The translations under genes were made by a program, and so were the position numbers. A stretch of 64,000 nt of DNA from an uncultured Bacilli bacterium. GTDB taxonomy: Bacteria > Bacillota_I > Bacilli_A > RFN20 > CAG-826. The DNA lies in NCBI GenBank assembly GCA_934700895.1, contig CAKUXV010000001.1, forward strand, positions 124,001 through 188,000. The letters run 5' to 3'. This document shows positions 51,993 to 61,191 of the stretch, piece after piece. How positions within the stretch are numbered: position 1 is the stretch's first letter; the number at the start of each line of letters is the position of its first letter. The notes under the pieces were generated by a model, which was not told the DNA's origin, did not search any database, and worked only from the letters and a program-made list of their open reading frames with translations.

Positions 51993-52029
51993 TTGCGCTT
52001 CGGTTAAATACGATAAAGGAAAACACACA

Positions 52030-53028
52030 ATGGCGAAAAAAATCCTATCGATAATTGTTCCATCTTATAACACGAGTTCTTTCATCCAAGAATGCGTTCC
52101 AACATTTATTGATAAAAGCCTCTTTAACGATGTCGATGTGTTTTTTATCGATGATGGTGCCACCGATAACACAGAGCAAACCTTGCGTCCTTTTATAGAA
52201 AAATACCCTGATTATTTACATTTTTGTCATAAGGAAAACGGCGGGCACGGCTCGGTAATTAATTATGGTTTGACGAATTGTGTGAAGACGAAATATTTCA
52301 AAGTCATTGACGGGGATGATTTCGTGAATCAAGAGGCGTTAATAAATTTAGTCGGTTACCTTAAAACGACGAACGACGATCTCGTTGTGTCAGGTTATTT
52401 GGAAAAATATCCAAACGGCGAAGCAAAGATTCCTCCGATTGGGATGAGCGATAACTCTGGTTACAAAGAACGTACAACTTACGGGCCTGAATTATTAATC
52501 GCATTGAATTTAACTATTCATTCCGCAACTTTCAAAACATCGATTTTCGTGGACAATCAAATTATAATGCCCGAAAAACTATTCTTTGAGGATAATTTGT
52601 TCATTTTGTACCCGACCATCTATCTAAAAACAATTTCCTTTATTAACGATTACGTTTATTGCTATAGGCTGGGCAACCCAAACCAAAGCGTATCAATTGC
52701 TGGAAGAATTAAAAATTACCAAGACTCGTTGGTTGTTCGCGATTTGGCGCATCGTTTTTTGGTTAGCCAAGCGATGGGGGCACGTCAATGCATTAAAGAC
52801 TATTGCATTAAGCGCGTTGCACAAAGCTTAAGTTGTTATCAAAACACTCTTTTGTATTACAAGGGCAACAAGCTGGCGAGGGAAAAATGTCGTGAACTTT
52901 ATTTGGAAGATATGAAAAATCCGCAATTGTTAGACGAGCTGAAAAAACAAAAATTTCACAAATATTTATTTGCTTCCAAGTTTCGCTTTACTTGTTTGTT
53001 TAGGCTGGTTGTCAAAAAGAATATTTGA
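52030..53028 (+). CDS. Family 2 glycosyltransferase
   Basis: The 332-residue GT2 enzyme opens LSIIVPSYNTSSFIQECV, has FFIDDGATDNT near 38 and the metal-binding VIDGDDFV near 90. The ENGGHGSVINYGL segment is specific to a group of Bacillota capsule transferases. The rear half carries no predicted transmembrane helices. It likely adds one sugar to a growing lipid-linked repeat unit. From this gene onward the sequence is notably richer in A and T. Confidence 0.9.
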   Translation: MAKKILSIIVPSYNTSSFIQECVPTFIDKSLFNDVDVFFIDDGATDNTEQTLRPFIEKYPDYLHFCHKENGGHGSVINYGLTNCVKTKYFKVIDGDDFVNQEALINLVGYLKTTNDDLVVSGYLEKYPNGEAKIPPIGMSDNSGYKERTTYGPELLIALNLTIHSATFKTSIFVDNQIIMPEKLFFEDNLFILYPTIYLKTISFINDYVYCYRLGNPNQSVSIAGRIKNYQDSLVVRDLAHRFLVSQAMGARQCIKDYCIKRVAQSLSCYQNTLLYYKGNKLAREKCRELYLEDMKNPQLLDELKKQKFHKYLFASKFRFTCLFRLVVKKNI

Positions 53029-53061
53029 CTTAAGGATTTAAAAAATTATTGAGGTTTTTAT

Positions 53062-54090
53062 ATGAGAATATTAGTGACTGGTGCCGCTGGATTTATTGGT
53101 TCTTTCTTTTGCAAACGGCTTTTAGATATGGGCAATGATGAAGTGATTGGCCTGGACAATCTAAACAATTATTATGACACGTCTTTAAAACATGATCGTT
53201 TAGAGATGCTCAAGGCATATGACCGATTCGTTTTCGTTAAAGGGGATGTTTCCGATAAGGGGTTTGTTGATGAATTGTTCGACCAATACAAATTTGAAAT
53301 AGTGATCCATTTGGCCGCTCAAGCCGGCGTCAGATATTCCATCGATCACCCCGATATTTACATTCAATCCAACATCGTGGGCTTTTTCAATATTTTGGAA
53401 GCTTGTCGGCGTCATCCAGTGAATCAATTGATTTACGCATCATCTTCTTCTGTTTATGGAGGCAACTCGAAAGTTCCTTTTTCGGTGGAAGACAAGGTGG
53501 ATAGGCCGGTTAGTTTGTATGCGGCCACGAAAAAATCGAATGAATTATTAGCTTATTCCTATTCTAAACTTTATGCCATTCCTACGACGGGGTTGAGGTT
53601 TTTTACTGTGTATGGGCCGATGGGCAGGCCCGATATGGCATATTTCAAATTTGCAAACACCTTATTAAACGGGGGAACAATCGATCTCTATAATTACGGC
53701 AATTGCAAAAGAGATTTCACCTATATCGATGACATTGTTGAAGGAATCGTAAAAGTGATGAGCAATCCCCCCAAGGTCGAAAACGGATCTGATGGATTGT
53801 TTGCCCCTCCATATAGAATTTATAACATTGGAAATAACAAACCGGAAAGTTTATTGGATTTTGCAAATATCTTGTCTGAAGAGCTTGTTAGGGCGGGTTT
53901 GTTGGCAAAGGACTTTGATGTTGCTTTGCACGAGAAACTTGTCCCCATGCAAGCTGGTGACGTTGCAGTAACGTTTGCAGATATCAGCGCTCTTGAAAGA
54001 GATTTTGGTTTCAAACCATCGACACCCCTAAGAGAAGGCCTAAAATTATTTGCTGAATGGTATAAGCATTATTATGAGAAAAAAAACTAG
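53062..54090 (+). CDS. UDP-glucuronate 4-epimerase (CapI/GalE-like)
   Basis: The 342-residue extended SDR has the NAD loop GAAGFIGS (7-14) and catalytic Y153-AAT-K157. LDNLNNYYDTSLKHDRL (31-47) is the stretch that marks UDP-glucuronate 4-epimerases such as CapI. It makes UDP-galacturonate. The UDP-glucose dehydrogenase at 55221 would supply its substrate, which supports the call. The gene end overlaps the ATP-grasp gene by 17 bases. Confidence 0.88.
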   Translation: MRILVTGAAGFIGSFFCKRLLDMGNDEVIGLDNLNNYYDTSLKHDRLEMLKAYDRFVFVKGDVSDKGFVDELFDQYKFEIVIHLAAQAGVRYSIDHPDIYIQSNIVGFFNILEACRRHPVNQLIYASSSSVYGGNSKVPFSVEDKVDRPVSLYAATKKSNELLAYSYSKLYAIPTTGLRFFTVYGPMGRPDMAYFKFANTLLNGGTIDLYNYGNCKRDFTYIDDIVEGIVKVMSNPPKVENGSDGLFAPPYRIYNIGNNKPESLLDFANILSEELVRAGLLAKDFDVALHEKLVPMQAGDVAVTFADISALERDFGFKPSTPLREGLKLFAEWYKHYYEKKN

Positions 54091-55024
54091 TGCTTTTGTG
54101 TTTTCGATTAGGAATCACACGGTTTTTAAGGCGATTTATAGTAAAATATTTTGCAAAAAAAGCGGTTTTCTAGAAACGCCAGAACAACAAAATGCCGCTG
54201 CAAAATATGTTTTTAATTACAAATATGATTGTGTTCACCCTAAGACGTTTAATGAATTTTTAGGCTGGTTAAAATTCAATTATTCAAACGATTTGTGGAA
54301 GCGATGCGCGGATAAATTGGGAATGAAGGAGTTCTTGAGGGAAATCGGTTTTGGCGACTATCTGCCCAAGGTGTTGGGGGTATACCAAAAAACGAATGAA
54401 ATCGATTTGTTGGCATTTCCCGATAAATTTGTACTAAAAACCAATCACGATAGTGGATCGGTTTTTATTTGTGATAAGAAAAAAACCAATTTTTCCAGCA
54501 TCTTTTTAGAATTGGATTCCTCTTTAAAAAGAAACTATAGTTCCAATGGCGAATGGGTTTACAAGGACATAGAACCGAAAATTTTCGCAGAGGAATACAT
54601 ACCGCCTTTTGATGGCGACGATTCTTTGGTCGATTATAAATTATTCATTTACAACGGGAGATTTAAGTGGGGGTTTTCTGGGCAAAATAGAGAAACGGAT
54701 TGTCGGTTTTGCGTCTTCGAGGATGATTTTTCAATTCAAGATGTCGATTACATATACTTAAGGCCTCGAAAGGACAAAATGCCAAGAAAGCCGATACATT
54801 TTGACGAGATGGTTAGAATTGCCGAAAGCATCGGAAGATATTTTGCTTTTGTTAGAGTGGATTTTTACGAAACAAAAGAAGGACCCCGAATTGGAGAACT
54901 TACTTTTTTCTCTCAAAGCGGCCTCGGGCCGTTTACATCTAGGAAGTATGATTTGAAATACGGCGATTATTTCTCCACCATTCCTTTTGAACATTCTTTT
55001 TGCGATGCAACGAAAACGCGTTGA
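54074..55024 (+). CDS. TupA-like ATP-grasp protein of polysaccharide biosynthesis
   Basis: The 316-residue protein matches the TupA-like ATP-grasp group: KTFNEFLGWLKFN near 55, FVLKTNHDSGSVFICD near 115 (nucleotide-binding strand), YIPPFDGD and the metal-binding GELTFFSQSGLG near 280. Family members are thought to join amino acids to sugar acids, as in teichuronopeptide formation. Linking an amino acid to galacturonate or glucuronate would fit the UDP-uronate enzymes on both sides. I start at 54074; the upstream ATG (54050) lies deep in the epimerase gene. Confidence 0.8.
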   Translation: MRKKTSAFVFSIRNHTVFKAIYSKIFCKKSGFLETPEQQNAAAKYVFNYKYDCVHPKTFNEFLGWLKFNYSNDLWKRCADKLGMKEFLREIGFGDYLPKVLGVYQKTNEIDLLAFPDKFVLKTNHDSGSVFICDKKKTNFSSIFLELDSSLKRNYSSNGEWVYKDIEPKIFAEEYIPPFDGDDSLVDYKLFIYNGRFKWGFSGQNRETDCRFCVFEDDFSIQDVDYIYLRPRKDKMPRKPIHFDEMVRIAESIGRYFAFVRVDFYETKEGPRIGELTFFSQSGLGPFTSRKYDLKYGDYFSTIPFEHSFCDATKTR

Positions 55025-55168
55025 ATCCACTTTTAACCATAGCCTTGCTTTATGCGTTTGAAGAACGGACTTAACAAACGGAGCCGCTTAAACTACAAGA
55101 AAAAGCGTTTTGATGTTAAAATTCTATGTTAATTTAAACGTGTTTGGTGGAAACGATGGTTATTAAAT

Positions 55169-55191
55169 TTATGTTAAAAGTATTAACATAA
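55169..55191. repeat. Perfect inverted repeat upstream of the UDP-glucose dehydrogenase gene
   Basis: TTATGTTAA and TTAACATAA are perfect nine-base complements with a five-base AAGTA loop, 30 bases before the start codon. Another ATGTTAA occurs about 55 bases upstream. The region 55025-55220 has no gene. The site may be a protein-binding operator or a hairpin in the leader. Confidence 0.5.
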
Positions 55192-55220
55192 TTGAGACAG
55201 AAAAATTTGAGGAATAATTT

Positions 55221-56429
55221 ATGAAAATTTCCATTGCGGGAACTGGGTATGTCGGATTGTCTAATGCAATTGTTTTGGCTCAAAATAATGAAGTTTACGC
55301 CGTGGACGTCGACCCTCACAAAGTTGAACTGATTAACCATAGAAAATCGCCCATTGCAGATGCGGAGATAGAGGATTATTTGGCGAATAAAACTTTGAAT
55401 CTTCGTGCAACTTTGGATGGTGATAAAGCTTATAGCGAATGTTCTTTGATCGTAATTGCTACCCCAACCAATTACGATTCAATCACAAATAAATTTGATA
55501 CATCCAGCGTGGAGTCGGTTATTGCTCAAGTAAAAAAAGTTAATCCAAGCGCCTGGATAGTTGTCAAATCGACTGTTGGCGTGGGCTTCACAAAGCACGT
55601 TAGAGAGAAAATGGGATTTGAAAAAATCCTATTTTCTCCTGAATTTTTGAGAGAGGGGAAGGCTTTATACGACAATTTGTACCCTTCTAGAATTGTTGTT
55701 GGAGTTCCTGAAAAAAGTGAACCTTATTTGTGCATGGCGAAAGAATTTGCTCGACTTTTGAAGGAGGGCGGATTAAAAGAGAACGTTGAAACATATATTG
55801 TTGGATGCACGGAAGCGGAAGCGATTAAACTTTTTGCTAACTCATATTTGGCGTTGCGTGTTGCCTATTTTAATGAACTAGACACTTTTGCCCAAACAAA
55901 AGGCTTAGATACTTTTGATATTATCAAGGGCGTTTGTGCGGATTCTAGAATTGGTGATTACTATAACAACCCATCTTTTGGCTACGGCGGATATTGCCTC
56001 CCAAAAGATACCAAAGAACTAAAAGCAAATTTCCAAAACGTCCCAGAAAATCTAATCACGGCAGTTGTTGAGTCCAATCGTACGCGCAAGCAATTTATAT
56101 GCGATGAAGTATTAAAAAAAGCGGGATATCGGAATGATGGCACGGATCAAGTTACTGTCGGTATATATAGGTTGACAATGAAATCGGGGTCGGACAATTT
56201 TAGACAATCGTCTATTCAAGGCGTGATGAAAAGACTTAAGGCTAAAGGCGTGGATATTGTCATTTACGAGCCTTCATTCAAAGATGAATTTTTCTTCAAT
56301 TCCAGAGTAATTCAAGATTTGGATACTTTTAAAAAAATGTCAAAGGTTATAATCGCTAATCGTTACGATTCGGTGTTGGACGATGTCAAAGACATTGTTT
56401 ATACAAGGGATTTGCTTAAAAGAGACTGA
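55221..56429 (+). CDS. ugd: UDP-glucose 6-dehydrogenase
   Basis: The 402-residue enzyme oxidises UDP-glucose to UDP-glucuronate with two NAD. It has [15 protein letters not shown] (8-22), VIATPTNYD near 76, [12 protein letters not shown] near 140 and the thiohemiacetal-forming C259 in [15 protein letters not shown]. Length matches the short form of streptococcal and Lachnospiraceae capsule loci. It is preceded by a leader with an inverted repeat and a GAGGAA site and begins a row of five close genes. Confidence 0.94.
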   Translation: MKISIAGTGYVGLSNAIVLAQNNEVYAVDVDPHKVELINHRKSPIADAEIEDYLANKTLNLRATLDGDKAYSECSLIVIATPTNYDSITNKFDTSSVESVIAQVKKVNPSAWIVVKSTVGVGFTKHVREKMGFEKILFSPEFLREGKALYDNLYPSRIVVGVPEKSEPYLCMAKEFARLLKEGGLKENVETYIVGCTEAEAIKLFANSYLALRVAYFNELDTFAQTKGLDTFDIIKGVCADSRIGDYYNNPSFGYGGYCLPKDTKELKANFQNVPENLITAVVESNRTRKQFICDEVLKKAGYRNDGTDQVTVGIYRLTMKSGSDNFRQSSIQGVMKRLKAKGVDIVIYEPSFKDEFFFNSRVIQDLDTFKKMSKVIIANRYDSVLDDVKDIVYTRDLLKRD

Positions 56430-56431
56430 TT

Positions 56432-57646
56432 ATGTTTCAAAGACTTGCTCTTAAAATTAATCGGCTATCTGGAAAGGCTCAACTTTCTTTGCTTTCTTTA
56501 TGTTTTTTCTTTACATCGTGCCTATGCTTTTGCGCAGGCATAACTAATTCGCGAACGACCATAGAAACGATTGGAAACAAAATTGCCAACTATACGCTGG
56601 AAAATTCGACAACCGGCTTTGTTTCGGCACAAGTTACTCCGCGCAATGCGGATGCGGTGAAAAAAATGCCTAATACTTCCAACGAATATCTGTATTGGAG
56701 GTATATGTTCAGGGATTCTAATTTCAGTTTTTTAGCAACTGCTAATGGCGGGAAAAAACACCAATGTTCATATGCCGAGATTGAAAAAGATGAAAACATT
56801 TCTTTTTTGTGCAGTGAAGTAAATTCGAACAAAGCCTTTGACGAATACTTTAAGCATGAAGTGTATGATATTAAACTGATGTTTAGAGGTCGAAATGAAA
56901 CTGTTGGTGATGCAAGAAGCTTTTTCGCCATTTCCAAAACAACGGCCGATTTATTATTGGAAAAACGAGGGAAAAATCGGGAGGAAAATGGTTTTTCTCG
57001 AAGTCAATATGAGGAACTTTTGGGCTCGAATACAAATATTTTTATAGATTCGGAACTGTACCCGTTTACCATTTCTAACGTTTATTTTGAAGAAGGCGAT
57101 TTCTTTGAAAATGTTTCCAAGAATTTTGGAGAATTTGTCATCGGTTACTCTTATTTTTATGAATGCTTGGAAAGGGAATCCACATATATTTTTAACTGTT
57201 ACGAATATCAAAACACGTACAAAATAAAAAGGATGCGGCAATATTTTAACGATGAGGATTTTACTTGTGATATTTCGAAGTATTCCTTGAAAAAAACCGA
57301 AAATCAATACGAACTGCCTTCTTTCAAAAACATTCTTGACGAACATATAGGAAACAACGTTGTCTCAGCAATTTTAACATTGGCTGATTCTTTTCTATTT
57401 TTGGCTTCTCTTCTATTATTTTGGTATTCAAAACAGTCTCATCGCCTCAAAAGGGTCTTGTTTATAAGCTTATTTTTGATTTTTCCGTACGCTGTTTTGG
57501 CATTGATAAATATATTTTATAGAACACCGTTATTTTTTTCTTACTACTCTTTGATGCTATTTACTGTTGAATTTTTATGTTTTCTGGCTTTGCTAGGTGC
57601 GATTTTGCTCAAGAAACGAGGTGAAGTAATACGAAAACTTTTATAG
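56432..57646 (+). CDS. Membrane protein with one helix, ectodomain and three helices; unknown
   Basis: The 404-residue protein has one N-terminal helix (about 18-38), a polar extracytoplasmic domain (about 39-310) and three closely spaced C-terminal helices (about 313-395), ending in RGEVIRKLL. This topology is that of FtsX/MacB-type permeases, but no FtsX sequence signature can be seen and no ABC ATPase is nearby. It starts two bases after the dehydrogenase stop and just precedes the polymerase gene. A part in polysaccharide export, modification or chain-length control is possible but unproven. Confidence 0.6.
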   Translation: MFQRLALKINRLSGKAQLSLLSLCFFFTSCLCFCAGITNSRTTIETIGNKIANYTLENSTTGFVSAQVTPRNADAVKKMPNTSNEYLYWRYMFRDSNFSFLATANGGKKHQCSYAEIEKDENISFLCSEVNSNKAFDEYFKHEVYDIKLMFRGRNETVGDARSFFAISKTTADLLLEKRGKNREENGFSRSQYEELLGSNTNIFIDSELYPFTISNVYFEEGDFFENVSKNFGEFVIGYSYFYECLERESTYIFNCYEYQNTYKIKRMRQYFNDEDFTCDISKYSLKKTENQYELPSFKNILDEHIGNNVVSAILTLADSFLFLASLLLFWYSKQSHRLKRVLFISLFLIFPYAVLALINIFYRTPLFFSYYSLMLFTVEFLCFLALLGAILLKKRGEVIRKLL

Positions 57647-57666
57647 ACAAGGTTAAAAAATCGTCT

Positions 57667-58878
57667 GTGATAAAAGCGTCATCATACTATTTGATGATTG
57701 TTCTTTTCGGCCTTTACGTTTTCGCTACTCCGTATTTCAGTGATCGCAATTTTTACAATTATTTGGTTTATATACTTTTTGCTATTTTTGCAGTGGTTGT
57801 GTTGCTTTATCGTTTTTTGTATTTTCCTAAAAAAATTAACGTCAGGATATTTGCAATGCCGTTGTTTGCTGTTTTTGCGATTATTGGAACAACGCTTTTT
57901 TCACACGAATATAGATATTTGCTAACCGTGTTCTTACTTGCTGCGAGCTATGTGATTATTTATTTTCTGTTGGAACAAGCCGACAATACTGATTTGATTT
58001 TAAGAGTAACCGTTTACAGTTTGTCTGCGTTCACCCTTCTTTTTGCCTTTCACTACAGGGAGAGCATCTTTGATTTTTCGAATTTTGGTTCAGGGAGGCT
58101 GGCAGCCGATAATTATTTTGGCAATGTAAATTCTGTTGCTTATTATTTTGCCGCCTGTTGCATACTGTCTTTATACCTCTCGCTTTTTGGACATAGAAAA
58201 ATAAGGTTTTTATTTTTGATTCCCTTCGTGTTTTGCTTCTTTATAGGCACGTTAACCGCAAGTAGAGCGTTTTTGGTTGGTACGGTATTTGCATCCATTA
58301 GCATATTTGTGATACGCCTTTGGAACAAGCCGCGCGTTCTTATCGTTTGTCTGGTTCTTCTTGCAATAGTAACCGTTGCTCTTTTTTTCCTTCCCGCTTT
58401 CGCCTTCATGAAAAAAAGATTAATTGACATGTTTAATACGATTCTTGGGAATGGACGCTCCGTTGATTACTCAACGTCAACAAGATTATTGTGGCAAGAT
58501 TACGCCACCTATTTAGGCACACATCATCTCCTTTTTGGCAATGGGCTGAATGGTTTTGCTATCTATTCCGGTGTCGGGACATACAGCCATGCAAATATAA
58601 CCGAAACTCTCTGCAATACCGGCATTATCGGGCTTCTCATTTATTATTCCGTGTTCTTCATTGCCGTTTATGATGTTACGAACAAAAAAATGAAATATGC
58701 CCCATTAGTGATCACGTTTTTGGTATTTTTGGTGTGTAGAGAGTTTTTAAGCGTTTCGTACACCTCGAAATTTAATGCGTTTGTTTTCGCTTTGATTATG
58801 CATTGTGGTTCGTTGGGGTCCTATAAGCAACGCCGAAAACACATTTCCGTTAACGACTATTATGTTTTGGAGATTTAG
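57667..58878 (+). CDS. O-antigen/capsule polymerase (Wzy/WaaL-like)
   Basis: The 403-residue protein is strongly hydrophobic with ten or more predicted helices. A long outer loop near 285-330 includes HHLLFGNGLNGF and SHANITETLCNTGIIG, the Wzy_C-like HxxxxExLxxxGxxG pattern. It should join repeat units outside the membrane. The start at 57667 is a GTG with no good ribosome site; the frame is open to 57625, so the real start may lie slightly earlier. Confidence 0.85.
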   Translation: MIKASSYYLMIVLFGLYVFATPYFSDRNFYNYLVYILFAIFAVVVLLYRFLYFPKKINVRIFAMPLFAVFAIIGTTLFSHEYRYLLTVFLLAASYVIIYFLLEQADNTDLILRVTVYSLSAFTLLFAFHYRESIFDFSNFGSGRLAADNYFGNVNSVAYYFAACCILSLYLSLFGHRKIRFLFLIPFVFCFFIGTLTASRAFLVGTVFASISIFVIRLWNKPRVLIVCLVLLAIVTVALFFLPAFAFMKKRLIDMFNTILGNGRSVDYSTSTRLLWQDYATYLGTHHLLFGNGLNGFAIYSGVGTYSHANITETLCNTGIIGLLIYYSVFFIAVYDVTNKKMKYAPLVITFLVFLVCREFLSVSYTSKFNAFVFALIMHCGSLGSYKQRRKHISVNDYYVLEI

Positions 58879-58880
58879 AT

Positions 58881-59975
58881 ATGGAGATTTGTTTTTGCGT
58901 TGATACTATGGCAAGCGGCGGTGCGGAAAGGGTCGCCTCCATATTGTGCAACGAATTTGTAAAGGCGGGTCATGCTGTAGATTTGGTTATGGTTTCTGAG
59001 AGTGAGGAAAAAACGTTTTATCCCATTGATGAAAACGTTAAATTGATTCCCCTACTGCGCGGTTGTTCTTCAAGACGACACTTTTTTCTCACTAAGATTA
59101 AACGATTAAAAATGGTGTTAAAAAAGAAGAAGTACGATGCCGTTATTTCTTTTTTGCCAAACGTAAATGTTTGCGCCTGGCTGGCTGCGCCTCGGAAAAG
59201 AACGTACGTTCATGTCGTGTCCGAGAGAAATGATCCGTATGTTGATCCGAAGTCCCTTGTTAGGAGAGCTTTGAAGGAAATGACTTTTCGTAAAGCCGAT
59301 GGCATCGTATGCCAAACGAACGATGCGAAAAAGTATTATGAAAAAAAAGGCTGGAAACCGATTGTCGTTATTAAAAACCCGTTATTAGATTCCACATTAT
59401 GTCCGTCGACGGCGAAGAATTGTGATGTGATAAGCGTAGGAAGATTAGAAGAACAAAAAAATTTTAAATGCTTAATAAATGCATTTTCAGCTTTTTCGAA
59501 AAATCACCCCGAAGCGCGTTTGAAAATCTATGGAGATGGTTCATTAAAACCAAGTTTGCTATCTCAAATCGAAAGGCTGCATTTAAAGGAAAAAGTTTCG
59601 CTATGTGGTAATTCTATCGGTTGGGCGTCGGAAAATATTAATTGTGCACTGTTTATTAGTGCGTCATTACACGAAGGCATGCCAAATGCCCTTTTAGAAG
59701 CGTTGGGCAACAAAATGCCGTGCATTGCGTCTGATTGCCCGATTGGCGGAAGCAGAGAACTTTTAAGCAATGATAACGGCCTCTTGTTCGAGAATGGTAA
59801 CCAAAGCGAATTGATTGCTCAAATGGAGTTGCTTTATCACAATCGCGAACTTATCGAAAAATTTGAAGCAAATAACGAAAGTATCAAAACTAAATATTCA
59901 TCATTTGAAATTTCAAAGCAGTGGACAAACTTCATAAATGGCTTAATACGTAAAAAGGAGGGAAAGCATGGATAA
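58881..59975 (+). CDS. GT4-family glycosyltransferase
   Basis: The 364-residue enzyme opens ICFCVDTMASGGAERVASIL, typical of GT4 transferases acting on lipid-linked sugars. It has the donor-site glycine-rich VISVGRLEEQKNF near 183 and the EX7E element in LHEGMPNALLEALG near 268. It lies two bases after the polymerase and overlaps the next gene by eight, so it belongs to the polysaccharide operon. Confidence 0.93.
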   Translation: MEICFCVDTMASGGAERVASILCNEFVKAGHAVDLVMVSESEEKTFYPIDENVKLIPLLRGCSSRRHFFLTKIKRLKMVLKKKKYDAVISFLPNVNVCAWLAAPRKRTYVHVVSERNDPYVDPKSLVRRALKEMTFRKADGIVCQTNDAKKYYEKKGWKPIVVIKNPLLDSTLCPSTAKNCDVISVGRLEEQKNFKCLINAFSAFSKNHPEARLKIYGDGSLKPSLLSQIERLHLKEKVSLCGNSIGWASENINCALFISASLHEGMPNALLEALGNKMPCIASDCPIGGSRELLSNDNGLLFENGNQSELIAQMELLYHNRELIEKFEANNESIKTKYSSFEISKQWTNFINGLIRKKEGKHG

Positions 59976-61041
59976 AATCAAGACAACTAGAGCCATTTGC
60001 TGGATTAACGAATGGGAATTGCTTGTATATAAGCGATTTCGTTTTGCTAAGTACGACATTCGAACTAAAAAGTTGTCAGTGTTTTGCGACATGCCAATGT
60101 CTAAAAGAAAAAAACTGCTTTCTTCGTTCAAACTATTTAGAAGAATGCTAAGACTGTATCCCCAAAGTCCGTGTTATAACAAAATAACGAAAAAGGTCTA
60201 TTTTTCTTTTGATGGGTATGTCTATAGCCTTGATGTAGTGAGGGCAATGGTTACTAATGAAGTGAAGCTAATGCACGGAGCTTCGCGAGTTTTATCTTTT
60301 TGCGCATGCGAAAATGGCGATACGTTGTTCGGAGAATACCCTACACATTGTGATTACAAGCCAGTCTGCATATACAAAAAGGAAACAGACGCATGGCGAG
60401 TTGTTTTTTCTTTCCCTCCAGAATCTATTAGGCACATTCATTTATTAATTGAAAAAAACAACGATATATATTGCTTTACAGGCGATGAAGATTGTGAAGT
60501 GAAAATTATTAAGTTCACGAATATGGATTTTGGCCGATATACAACCATTAAAGAAGGGAGTCAAAAATACCGTTCATGTGCCGCCTATATAAGTGAAAAT
60601 GGTAATTTGCTTTATTTGACAGACAACCCATATTTTGAAAATAAGCTATGCTGCTTGCGTGCGGAGCAAAATTCATATGAAGAATTGTCTCCGATAGATG
60701 GAACCGTCATATATTCCTTAACGGAAGACGATTCTTTCGCCTTTTCGACCGTTGTCGAACAAAATTTAAAAAAAGATTCCCACAATCAAAATGTTCCAAT
60801 CCGCATTGACGGAAAAAACGGGGGTATTAAAAGAAAAGATGCTTGCGTTTATTGTTATGACGCAAAAGAGGGGCTGAACCTAATTTACACATTAAAAAAA
60901 GACGCCCTTCCATTTCGACTGTTTGGGCTTGGTACTTTTGTATTTCCAGCTAACTCTAATCGAGACTTTCTAGCATTTAGCTCCTCGAGCCTAACGAAAG
61001 ACGAGACGACGTTTGTAATAAATAAACACGAAAAGCGATGA
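59968..61041 (+). CDS. Predicted beta-propeller-like protein of the polysaccharide operon, unknown
   Basis: The 357-residue protein has no signal peptide and no helices. It is built of short beta-strand repeats with aromatic ends: ICWINEWELLVYKRFRFAKYD, KVYFSFDGYVYSLD, GDTLFGEYPTH, NGNLLYLTDNPYFENKL. This resembles a six- or seven-bladed propeller such as those found with glycosyltransferases in capsule clusters. No catalytic residues can be assigned. An AAGGAGG site in the preceding gene supports the start. It may process or bind the glycan or its precursor in the cytoplasm. Confidence 0.55.
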   Translation: MDKIKTTRAICWINEWELLVYKRFRFAKYDIRTKKLSVFCDMPMSKRKKLLSSFKLFRRMLRLYPQSPCYNKITKKVYFSFDGYVYSLDVVRAMVTNEVKLMHGASRVLSFCACENGDTLFGEYPTHCDYKPVCIYKKETDAWRVVFSFPPESIRHIHLLIEKNNDIYCFTGDEDCEVKIIKFTNMDFGRYTTIKEGSQKYRSCAAYISENGNLLYLTDNPYFENKLCCLRAEQNSYEELSPIDGTVIYSLTEDDSFAFSTVVEQNLKKDSHNQNVPIRIDGKNGGIKRKDACVYCYDAKEGLNLIYTLKKDALPFRLFGLGTFVFPANSNRDFLAFSSSSLTKDETTFVINKHEKR

Positions 61042-61135
61042 AATGGGAATTGGGTGGAAAATGCAGCGTCGAGAGGCATTATAAGACGTCTATCTTGATG
61101 ACTCGTTCCCAATGATGGGAGAGTAATAAAGAATT

Positions 61136-61164
61136 TTGCATAAATCGAGTATACTAACTATCTA
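61136..61164 (+). promoter_or_regulatory. Candidate promoter for the cytidylyltransferase-LicD genes
   Basis: TTGCAT, a 17-base spacer and TATCTA lie 28 bases before the next start within a 150-base gap (61042-61191). The -10 is a weak match. A second candidate, TATACT at 61149, has no partner -35. Confidence 0.35.
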
Positions 61165-61191
61165 TAACGTGAAAGCGAGATCAGCGTAAAG

